Shown: positions 9,106 to 17,300 of the stretch, piece by piece | Layout of the letters: every line of letters starts with the position of its first letter | Position numbering within the stretch: the stretch's first letter is position 1 | NCBI GenBank assembly: GCA_964567755.1 | Contig: CAZMNW010000069.1 | Span: forward strand, 80,100-144,099 | Direction: 5' to 3' | DNA: 64,000 nucleotides | DNA from: DASRJW01 sp964567755 | Lineage (GTDB): Bacteria > Krumholzibacteriota > Krumholzibacteriia > G020349025 | The notes under the pieces: model-generated | Told to the model about the DNA's origin: nothing | Seen by the model: the letters and a program-made list of their open reading frames with translations, nothing else | Database searches by the model: none | Position numbers and translations under genes: made by a program

Positions 9106-10241
9106 AGATGCCGACCCCACTGCGTGTCCTCATGATCGATTCGGAAACCACGTGGCGCGGTGGTGAGAATCAGCTGTACCTCCTCATGCGCGGGTTACGG
9201 GAGACCACGAGAACGGAGGTTGTGCTGGCTTCGCCCCCAGGAGCCGCCATCGCCCAGCGAGCGGCAGAGCTCGGTGTCGACTGTGTGCCGCTGCCCATGC
9301 GGAGCGGCATGGACCTCGTTGCCGCCAATACACTCCGCCGGTATCTTCGCCGCGGCCAGTTCGACATCGTGCACTGCCATGCCTCGCATGCGCACGGCAT
9401 CGCTTCCCTCGCCACCTGGCCGTTCCGGTTCGCTGCGTCCCGGCATCGACCCTTCGTCGTCGTCAGCCGGCGCGTCGATTTCGCCTTCGCCAAGCACGGG
9501 CCGAGCGCCCTCAAGTACCGCCTGGGTGCCGATCTGTACCTGGCAATCTCCAACGGTGTGCGCGATGTCCTCTTGCAAGGCGGCATCGATCCGGCTCGGA
9601 TCGTGTTGGTGCGGAGCGGCATCGATCTCGACCGGCACCAGCGACTGCGCGACTCCCGCTCGTTACGGACTGAACTTGGGCTCAGCGAGGGAACGATCGC
9701 CGTCGGCAACGTCGCGGCGCTCGCGCCGCACAAGTCGCAAACCGATTTCATCCGGGCGGCAAGGCTCGTCGCGGACGAGATGCCATCGGTGCGCTTCTTC
9801 ATCGTCGGCGAGGGTCGAGAACGCCCGCGCCTCGAGGCCCTGGTGCGCGAGCTGGGCCTGACGGAACGGTTCGTGCTCACGGGATTCCGTGACGATGCGC
9901 TCGAGATCCTGTCGCTCTTCGATTGCTTCGTGCTGTCGTCGTCGCTCGAAGGTCTGTGCACCTCGATCATGGATGCGCAGGTCCTCGGCGTGCCCGTGGT
10001 CGCCACGCGCACGGGCGGCGTCCCAGATCTGGTGCAAGACGGCGAAACCGGTCTGCTGGTACCGCCACGCCAGCCGCACGAGCTGGCTGCCGCCATCCTG
10101 CGCCTGCTCCGCGACCGTGTGCTGCGCGAAGGCGTCGCCCGCCAGGCGCAGGAGCGCTCGTCTCTCTATGGCTACCAGACCATGGTCTCAGGGACTCATG
10201 GCGCTTACACTCAGCTCGTGCAACGCGCGGCAGGATCCTGA
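9102..10241 (+). CDS. Family 4 glycosyltransferase (GT-B)
   Basis: 379 residues from ATG 9102, again ATGA-overlapping the upstream GT2 gene. N-terminal Rossmann half: VLMIDSETTWRGGENQLYLL, with the Gly-rich acceptor loop, and FDIVHCHASHAHG. C-terminal donor half: VGNVAALAPHKSQTDFI, FFIVGEGRERPRLEALV and the retaining-GT4 EX7E-like segment SSSLEGLCTSIMDAQVLGVPVVAT, split here as SSSLEGLCTSIMDA then QVLGVPVVATRTGG. Probable role: adding a sugar from an NDP-donor to a lipid-linked glycan or LPS core together with the GT2 partner. The sugar specificity is unknown. Confidence 0.9.
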   Translation: MKMPTPLRVLMIDSETTWRGGENQLYLLMRGLRETTRTEVVLASPPGAAIAQRAAELGVDCVPLPMRSGMDLVAANTLRRYLRRGQFDIVHCHASHAHGIASLATWPFRFAASRHRPFVVVSRRVDFAFAKHGPSALKYRLGADLYLAISNGVRDVLLQGGIDPARIVLVRSGIDLDRHQRLRDSRSLRTELGLSEGTIAVGNVAALAPHKSQTDFIRAARLVADEMPSVRFFIVGEGRERPRLEALVRELGLTERFVLTGFRDDALEILSLFDCFVLSSSLEGLCTSIMDAQVLGVPVVATRTGGVPDLVQDGETGLLVPPRQPHELAAAILRLLRDRVLREGVARQAQERSSLYGYQTMVSGTHGAYTQLVQRAAGS

Positions 10242-10324
10242 AATCGTCGCTGCTCGCGGCGGCCAGCCGGGAGGGAGAACTCCCCTGCGTGCAGAGGCCC
10301 CGGCACCGGCCGTGAACGGCGCCC

Positions 10325-10354
10325 TTGACGCTGCGAAAGCGTCAACCATAGATT
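10325..10354 (+). promoter_or_regulatory. Candidate sigma70 promoter of the heme operon, overlapped by a hairpin
   Basis: TTGACG (10325-10330) is followed after 18 bases by TAGATT (10349-10354), giving a plausible -35/-10 pair about 35 bases before the ATG of the hemX-like gene. The -35 box is also the left arm of a perfect 7-bp inverted repeat (TTGACGC at 10325-10331, GCGTCAA at 10339-10345). The dyad could be an operator. The promoter is supported by motif match only. Confidence 0.4.
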
Positions 10355-10389
10355 CCAGAATGGGTTGAGTCTTTCGGGGGCTTGGACCA

Positions 10390-11217
10390 ATGCACCTCGC
10401 GATCCGTCTGCTGGCCACGTTGCTCCCCATCGCGTATGGACTGGTGAGCCTGGCCTACATCTTGGTGTTCTTCCGTGACGATCCGGTGGCGCGCCGCCTG
10501 GCGCCGCGTGCCCTTGCCGGCACCATCCTCCTCCACACCGGTTTCATCGCCCTGCTCACACTCCATTTCCACCGCGTTCCGATCGCCACCAGTTTCGAAT
10601 CTCTCACCGCTCTGGCACTGGCGTTGGCGGTCGTCTATTTGGTGCAAGAAAAACGCTCGGGCACGCCGTACACAGGCCTGCTGTTCGTCCCCCTCGTGTT
10701 CCTCTGCCAGACCCTGGCTTGCGCATTCATCGATCTGAACGTCGTGATCGAAAGACAACTCCTCCAGAGTCCGGTTTTCGGACTCCACATCGCCACCGCC
10801 TTGCTCGGCTACTCCGGGTTCGCAGTGTCTGCCATTTACGGTCTTCTCTACATCATGCTCTATCAGGAGCTGCGCAAGCATCGCTTCGGGATCGTTTACG
10901 AACGGCTGCCGTCGCTGGACATCCTGGCGGGGATGAACTGGCGTGCCGCCATGTTCGGACTCGGCATGCTGACTCTCGCCATCTGCGCCGGTTCCTTGAT
11001 GTCGCTCGGGGTCTATCCACGCTTCTGGCAAGACCCCAAGGTGTGGTTGAGTGTGCTCACCTGGTTCGTCTACGCCGTGTGCATGTACACCCACGTCGCC
11101 GGCGGCTGGCACGGCACGAAGATGGCCTACTTCACCATTGGCGGGTTCGTTCTCGTGGTGTTTACGATGCTCGCGGTCAACCGGTTGTTCCGCTCGTTCC
11201 ACGACTTCACGCTCTGA
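10390..11217 (+). CDS. HemX/CcsA-like cytochrome c assembly-type membrane protein
   Basis: 275 residues, almost entirely membrane helices (about eight), of the CcmC/CcsA/HemX family (COG0755). The conserved heme-handling region is recognizable: LHIATALLGYSGFAVSAIY and the C-terminal VWLSVLTWFVYAVCMYTH followed by GWHGTKMAYF. In many bacteria a gene of this type precedes hemA, where HemX helps control glutamyl-tRNA reductase level or handles heme at the membrane. It lies nine bases before hemA, so it is called the hemX-like leader of the heme operon. A role in cytochrome c maturation is the alternative. Confidence 0.85.
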   Translation: MHLAIRLLATLLPIAYGLVSLAYILVFFRDDPVARRLAPRALAGTILLHTGFIALLTLHFHRVPIATSFESLTALALALAVVYLVQEKRSGTPYTGLLFVPLVFLCQTLACAFIDLNVVIERQLLQSPVFGLHIATALLGYSGFAVSAIYGLLYIMLYQELRKHRFGIVYERLPSLDILAGMNWRAAMFGLGMLTLAICAGSLMSLGVYPRFWQDPKVWLSVLTWFVYAVCMYTHVAGGWHGTKMAYFTIGGFVLVVFTMLAVNRLFRSFHDFTL

Positions 11218-11225
11218 GGTAAAGC

Positions 11226-12521
11226 ATGCTCGCCGATCCCAAGGGCCTGTTGATGATCGGAACGAACCACCGGCAAGCGCCAGTGGAATTCCGCGAGCGC
11301 ATCGCCTTCCAACCTGACGAAGCCGATGCATTCCTGCGCGCAGCTCGCGCGGGACTGCACGACAGCGACGTCTTCCTCATTTCGACTTGCAACCGCACTG
11401 AATTCTACACGGTGAATCTGAACGGCAATTCGTTCCAGGATGCCTGGGGGCTGCTGGCGCGCTACAAAGACCTCGACCCTGCGCGCGACGCCACACACTT
11501 CTATCGCCATCAGGGCCGCGGGGCGGTGGAGCAGCTGTTCCGCGTGGCGACGGGCATCGACTCGATGATGCTCGGCGAGCCACAGATCCTCCAACAAGTG
11601 CGGCTGGCTTCGGAGTTGAGCATGCGCTCGAACACCGCCGGTGTGGTTGGCGAACGCTGGCTGGCTACGGCCATTCGGTGTGGCAAGCGCGCCCGCGCCG
11701 AAACGGAAATCTCGAAGGGCGCCATGAGTGTCGCCGTGGCTGCAGTGAGCTTGTCGCACAAGATCTTCGCCGACCTGGCGCCGCGCACAGCCCTGGTCGT
11801 CGGTGCCGGTGAAACGGGCACGCTCGCGGCACAAAGCCTGCGTGAGCACGGCATCGGTCGACTGCTCATCGCCAACCGCAGTCTCGAGCGTGCACGCGCC
11901 TTGGCGACCGAGACCCGTGGCCAGCCGATCGGGCTCGACCAGCTCGCCGAGGCGCTGCCCGACGCGGACATCATCATCACCGCCACGAGCAGCCCGGCGC
12001 CGATCCTGGATGCATCCATGGTGCGCAGAGCGCAGAAGCACCGCCAAAATGCTTCGTTGTTGATCGTCGATATTGGCGTGCCACGCGACGTCGATCGCGC
12101 TGTCGCCGACATCGACAATGTGTTCCTCCACGACATCGACAGTCTGCAAGGAATGATCGAGCAGAACCTGCTGCGGCGACGGCGCGAGGTTCCGAAGGTC
12201 GAACGCATCATCGGTGAAGAGGTCGACCGCTTTCTGGACTGGTATGCAGGATTGCAAGCCGCGCCGGTGATCCGTGAGCTGCGCGAGAGCCTGGAGGCGC
12301 TGCGCCAGCAAGAGATCGCGCGCGCCAAGCTCACGCCCGAGCAGCGTGAAGCGGCGGACCAGGTCACCTCGGCCCTGCTCAACAAGATCCTGCACCGGCC
12401 GATGACACTGCTGCGCGAGGCCTCGACCCTGGGGGAGACGGGCCGCCGGCGTCTGCAGGCCATTCGCGACATCTTCGGTCTCGAGCCACCCGACGACCCC
12501 CCTCCTCCGGAGAACACCTGA
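11226..12521 (+). CDS. hemA: Glutamyl-tRNA reductase
   Basis: 431 residues, normal family length. It reduces Glu-tRNA(Glu) to glutamate-1-semialdehyde with NADPH, the committed step of C5-pathway tetrapyrrole synthesis. The catalytic Cys is C55 in LISTCNRTEFY. Other signatures: GTNHRQAPVEFRE at the start, MMLGEPQILQQVR for substrate binding, the NADPH fold at VVGAGETGTLAAQSL, and a C-terminal dimerization helix region (LLNKILHRPMTLLRE). It sits between the hemX-like gene (9-base gap) and hemC (34-base gap). The C-terminal PPDDPPPPENT tail is a small Pro-rich addition. Confidence 0.97.
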   Translation: MLADPKGLLMIGTNHRQAPVEFRERIAFQPDEADAFLRAARAGLHDSDVFLISTCNRTEFYTVNLNGNSFQDAWGLLARYKDLDPARDATHFYRHQGRGAVEQLFRVATGIDSMMLGEPQILQQVRLASELSMRSNTAGVVGERWLATAIRCGKRARAETEISKGAMSVAVAAVSLSHKIFADLAPRTALVVGAGETGTLAAQSLREHGIGRLLIANRSLERARALATETRGQPIGLDQLAEALPDADIIITATSSPAPILDASMVRRAQKHRQNASLLIVDIGVPRDVDRAVADIDNVFLHDIDSLQGMIEQNLLRRRREVPKVERIIGEEVDRFLDWYAGLQAAPVIRELRESLEALRQQEIARAKLTPEQREAADQVTSALLNKILHRPMTLLREASTLGETGRRRLQAIRDIFGLEPPDDPPPPENT

Positions 12522-12555
12522 GGTCGTCGCCCCCGTCTCCCGGAGCACGCTCCCG

Positions 12556-13527
12556 ATGTCCAAGACTCTCCGCATCGGAACTCGAGGCAGTCGACTCGCC
12601 GTGTGGCAGGCCGAGCGCACGCGCGACGTGCTGCGATCCTTGCATCCCCACCTGATGTTCGAGATCGTCACGATCCAGAGCCACGGAGACGAATGGCAAA
12701 GCCAGAACATCCAGGACCTCGGTGCCATCGGCATCTTTACCCGCGAGATCGAGCGCGCGCTCATCGAGGACCAAGTGGATGTCGCAGTCCACAGCTTGAA
12801 GGACCTTCCGACCGAATCCCCGCCAGAGCTCGAGCTCGCGGCGTTGTTGCCCCGCGACGATCCGCGTGATGCCCTGGTCGCGAACGCCTTGCGCGGCTTC
12901 GAAGATGCGGCCATGCCTGTGGCGTTGTCGGCATTGCCGCGCGCCGCCCGCATCGGCACCTCGAGTTTGCGGCGCCGTGCGCAGCTCTTGCGCCTGCGTC
13001 CAGATCTCGAGGTCGTCGACCTGCGCGGCAACGTCCCCACGCGGCTCGCCAAAGTGGAAGATGGCGAGCTGGACGGCATCGTTCTCTCTGCTGCGGGACT
13101 CGACCGGCTCGAGCTGCTCGCCCCCGGGTGCGTGCGCCTCGATCCCGAGATCATGCTGCCGGCACCGGCGCAAGGCACGATCGCCCTGCAAGTGCGAGCG
13201 CACGATACGGAAACGCGTGCGCTCGTGGCCGGTGCCGACGACCATGCCACGCGCATCACGACCACATGCGAGCGCTTGTTGCTGCACACCTTGCATGGCG
13301 GATGTCGCGTTCCGCTCGGTGCCTTGGCGCAGATCGAAGCGGAGACGTTGACGTTGCGGGCTCGCTTATTGACTGTCGACGGTCAGACCCTGCTCGCGAG
13401 CTCCGCTTCGGGGCCGTCGGGCCGTCCCGAACCCATCGCCGCCCGCGTGGCGGAGGAGCTGCTTGCGCAAGGGGCTGCCGAGATTCTGGAGCAGGTGCGG
13501 CGCCTGGTAGGCGGCTCGAACATCTGA
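12556..13527 (+). CDS. hemC: Hydroxymethylbilane synthase (porphobilinogen deaminase)
   Basis: 323 residues. It polymerizes four porphobilinogens into hydroxymethylbilane using a covalently bound dipyrromethane. The cofactor Cys is C250 in LHGGCRVPLGA. Other family motifs: RIGTRGSRLAVWQAE, DVAVHSLKDLPTE, RIGTSSLRRRAQL (substrate-binding Arg cluster) and DLRGNVPTRLAKV. It is the third gene of the first heme block. In a typical operon hemD would follow directly; here the selenoprotein gene follows after 15 bases and hemD lies about 10.4 kb away. Confidence 0.97.
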   Translation: MSKTLRIGTRGSRLAVWQAERTRDVLRSLHPHLMFEIVTIQSHGDEWQSQNIQDLGAIGIFTREIERALIEDQVDVAVHSLKDLPTESPPELELAALLPRDDPRDALVANALRGFEDAAMPVALSALPRAARIGTSSLRRRAQLLRLRPDLEVVDLRGNVPTRLAKVEDGELDGIVLSAAGLDRLELLAPGCVRLDPEIMLPAPAQGTIALQVRAHDTETRALVAGADDHATRITTTCERLLLHTLHGGCRVPLGALAQIEAETLTLRARLLTVDGQTLLASSASGPSGRPEPIAARVAEELLAQGAAEILEQVRRLVGGSNI

Positions 13528-13542
13528 TTCCTTGGAGGAACG

Positions 13543-14073
13543 GTGGATGTCTCGCGTTTCGCAGGCGTGATGGTCTTGGGACCGGAGGGTCAAGAGATCG
13601 ACCTTGGGAATTATTTGCATGGAAGCGCCACCGTGCTGGTTTTCGTTCGCCACTTCGGGTGACTCTTTTGCCGCGAGCAGGTCGCACAGTTGTGCGCCAT
13701 CGAAAATGAGATTCGGGCGCGCGGAGCCCGCGTGATTGTGATCGGCAACGGGCAACCGCACGAGACCGAAGCGTTCCGAACCGAGACCGAGGTTCCCTTC
13801 GCCTTGGTCACCGATCCCGGGCTGCATTCTTATCGCGCTGCGGGGTTGTGTCGAGCGTGGTACCGTGTGCTCGACCCGCGCGTCTTTCTGTCGACATGGC
13901 GCGCTCGTCGCGCCGGAGCCCGACAGACCGGGGTCGCGGGGGACCCGTGGCAACTGGGAGGCGTGCTCGTTTTCGACGCTTCAGGGCAATTGGTCTGGCG
14001 ACAAGACAGTCGCTTCCCCGGCGACCATGCGACGCCGGCCAGCATCCTGCAAGCGCTCGCGCTCGCCGTCTGA
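13543..14073 (+). CDS. Probable selenoprotein: SelU/AhpC-TSA_2-type peroxiredoxin-like protein with in-frame TGA
   Basis: 177 codons if TGA at 13660-13662 is read as selenocysteine (residue 40). The GTG at 13543 has a strong TTGGAGGAA ribosome site. The frame is intact on both sides of the TGA: VLVFVRHFG-U-LFCREQVAQL. Cys homologues of this thioredoxin-fold family (PF13911, related to eukaryotic SelU/PRXL2) read RHFGCxFCRE, so the TGA falls exactly on the peroxidatic Cys and gives a UxxC centre with C43. The C-terminal part is normal (GDPWQLGGVLVFDASGQLVW). A hairpin with a G-rich loop follows the TGA. Probable role: thiol/peroxide redox chemistry in the cytosol. An ordinary gene finder would call only the part after the TGA. 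A nonsense mutation is the alternative but is unlikely given the position. Confidence 0.85.
13660..13696 (+). promoter_or_regulatory. Candidate bacterial SECIS element with UGA selenocysteine codon
   Basis: TGA is at 13660-13662. Starting 11 bases later, GCGA (13673-13676) pairs with TCGC (13682-13685) around the loop GCAGG, whose first base is G. The string GCAGGTC across the loop also occurs in the E. coli fdhF SECIS as I recall it. A competing hairpin CGCAC-AGTT-GTGCG lies at 13683-13696. The upper stem is only 4 bp, so the exact fold needs computation. Confidence 0.55.
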
Positions 14074-14356
14074 CGGACATTCAGCCACTCCATTGGAAGC
14101 CACACGCATTCCCGAGCACGAGCTGCGTCATCTGACCCAAACATCGAGGAATCAACACACGATATGCATCCAACACCACGCAATTGCCTGGCGTTTACGC
14201 CGCATCGACCGGATTCTCCGCAGGTGCGGCGGAATGACTTAAAATAGAGCTAGTCATCGACAATTTGCCGAACAGTCCCCCAGGCTCACGTTTCGGAGGC
14301 TTCCGATCGCAACCTCGCTATCGGCTGGCTATGCTTTTGGTCCGAGGTCTCGAAGC
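14074..14356. other. Intergenic region before the giant ASH-repeat gene
   Basis: 283 bases without a convincing gene. It is less GC-rich near 14236-14275, where TAAAAT (14240-14245) could be a -10 box for the downstream gene, but no matching -35 is evident. Short inverted repeats (CCGCA...TGCGG, near 14200-14228) are weak. No riboswitch or tRNA was recognized. Confidence 0.4.
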
Positions 14357-17300
14357 TTGTCCTCTGGGCCAGGCGCCGGGACGTTCCGAAGGCTCTCACG
14401 ACTCCTCGCTCTCACCGGCTGCGTGCAATTGGCCGCGGTCGGTGCGAGCCAGGGCGCAATCATTCCATATCCACCCTCGCTCAGTCCCGCGGTCGCCGTC
14501 GACGTCGGCTACCGCGACTTCAGCTACGGCAGCGGCACGCTGGCGACACCCACCGGCGAGAAGCCTCAGAGCAAGCTATGGTGGAACGACGGCGTGTGGT
14601 GGGGCTGTCTCTGGGATCCAACCACAGCCACACATCGCATCCACCGCTTCGACGCCGTAGCGCATTCTTGGACCAACGTCGGGCCCAGTGCGGACAACCG
14701 CCCCAACACACTGGTCGACGTACTGTGGGATGGAACACGATTGTACGTCGTCTCGCATGTGTTCGACAGCAGTGGCGAGTTTCGTCTGCACAGCTACACC
14801 TACGACACTGCGACGGATACCTACAGCCTGCGCGGCGGCTTCCCGGTCATCATGGGCTCGGGCAGCGCCGAAGCCCTCACCATCGCCAAGGACACCTCCG
14901 GGAAGTTGTGGATCACTTGGGAGGAGAGCAGCGACGTCATGGTGAACCGCTCCACCAGTGGAGAAACGGTGTGGGGAACGGCCTTCCGCTTGCCGGTCCA
15001 GGGCAATGACTCTTCGTCCGACGACATCAGCAGCGTCATCGCCTTCGGCAGCCGCATTGGAATCCTGTGGAGCAATCAGAGCGATGACCGAATGTACTTT
15101 TCCACTCATATCGACGGCAATGCCGACACGACTTGGCAGGCACGCGAAGACGCCTTGGTGGATGCCATACTTGGCGAGGTTGCGGACGATCATCTGAATC
15201 TCGGGCTCTCCTTCACCACGAACCCTCCGACGCTTTTCGCGGCGACGAAAACGAGTTTAGGCGGAGTTTCGACCCTGCCGCAGATCTACCTGCTCAAACG
15301 CGATCCCAGCGGGGCATGGACGCACTACGTCGTCGGTGATCAGGACGACGATCACACCCGAGCGATCGTCCAGATCGACGATGAAAACCGCAAGATCTAC
15401 GTGATCGCGCGTTGTGATGCCGGCGATGACGCCATTCGCATGAAAGTGTCCGACATGGACAACATCTCTTTTGTCGACGGAGTCGGAACAGCCCTCATCG
15501 AAAGCAGCGCCAACCGCGGTCTCAACAACCCGACGGGAACGAAGCAAACGCTCAACGGCACCACGAATCTCCTCGTCGTTGCCAGCGATGACGCCAGTCG
15601 CTATTACTTCCACAACACGATCGATCTGGCGACCGTCACGCCGACGCCGGATATCAGCGTCACGCCCACATCGCACGCCTATGGCAACGTCCTCGTCGGC
15701 ACCAGCAGCTCGCGGACCTTCGTCGTGCGCAACGATGGCACCGGCAATCTACAAGTGACCTCGACGTCGCTCATTGGCAGCAATCCCAGTTCGTTTGCCA
15801 TCACGAACGGTGGAACCTTCACTCTCGCGCCGGGATCAACTCGCAGCATCGGCGTCGCTTTCAATCCGGCGAGCATCGGCGCGAGGAGCGCCACTTTGCG
15901 CTTGGCGAACAATGACCCGAACGAAAATCCATTCGATGTGGCTCTGAGCGGTACCGGCGTCCAGCCCGACATCGCCATCTCGCCGGTTTCGCATGCTTAC
16001 GGCAACCTCCTCGTCGGCAGCAGTGTTTCGCAGACCTTCGTCGTCCAGAACACGGGATCGTCCGCGCTCAACGTGACGGCGACGACCCTTGGCGGAACGC
16101 ATGCGTCACTGTTCTCGATCACGAGCGGGGGTGGAGCGTTCAGCCTCGCGGCCGGCGCAACCCGCAACGTCGTCGTCGCCTTCAACCCGACGAGCACGGG
16201 TGCAAAGACAGCGGCCTTGCGCTTCGCGAGCGACGACCCTGACGAGAACCCGCTCGACGGGGCTCTCTCCGGCACCGGTGTCCAGCCCGACATCGCCATC
16301 TCGCCCACTTCGCATGCCTACGGCAACCTCCTCGTCGGCAGCAGCGCTTCACAGACCTTCGTCGTGCAGAACACCGGCAGCAGCACGTTGCAAGTCACGA
16401 GCACGGCGGTCGCAGGCACGGACGCCGCTCTCTTCTCGATCACGGTCGGCGGTGGAGCGTTCAGCCTCGCGGCCGGCGCAACGCGCAACGTCATCGTCGC
16501 CTTCAACCCGACGAGCACGGGTGCGAAGTCGGCTACCTTGCGCTTCGCGAGCGACGACCCCGACGAGAACCCCCTCGATGTGGCTCTGAGCGGCACCGGT
16601 GTCCAGCCCGACATCGCTGTCTCGCCGACTTCGCATGCTTACGGCAACCTCCTCGTCGGCAGCAGCGCATCGCAGACTTTCGTCGCGCAGAACACAGGCA
16701 GCAGCACGTTGCAAGTCACGAGCACAGTGCTCACCGGCGCCGAGGCCGGCCTCTTTTCGATCACGAGCGGGGGTGGCGCGTTCAGCCTTGCGGCCGGTGG
16801 GGCACGCAACGTCGTCGTCGCCTTCAACCCGACGAGCACGGGTGCAAAGACAGCGGCCTTGCGCTTCGCAAGCGATGATCCCGACGAGAACCCGCTCGAC
16901 GTCCCACTCATGGGCGTCGGGGCGCAGCAGGACATCGAAGTCAGCGCCACCGCACACGACTACGGCAACGTCCTTGTCGGCGCGAGCAGTGGGCACACCT
17001 TCGTCGTACGCAACGCTGGCACTGCCAACCTGGACGTGATCGCCGTCGCCTTGATTGGAGCCGACGTATCCGACTTCAATCTCGCGAGCGATGGGGACAG
17101 CTTCACACTGGCGCCGTTCGATTCCCACCTGGTTGTCGTCAATTTCGCACCTGCGACTCTCGGTGGCAAAACCGCCACACTGCGTCTCGCGAGCAACGAC
17201 CCGGACGAAAGCCCGCTCGACCTGATCCTCGCTGGTGTCGCGGTGCTGCCGGATATCGCGGTCGCTCCCTCGAGTCACGACTTCGGAGCGGTTCTCCTCG

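Noticed and set aside
11127..13289. 720-codon minus-strand open frame opposite hemA/hemC
   Set aside because: Covers two intact heme genes with catalytic motifs; antisense frame has no motif.
13690..14073. Short ORF starting after the TGA as the real gene
   Set aside because: It would lack the redox-active residue and N-terminal strands; the ribosome site and homologous sequence lie before the TGA.
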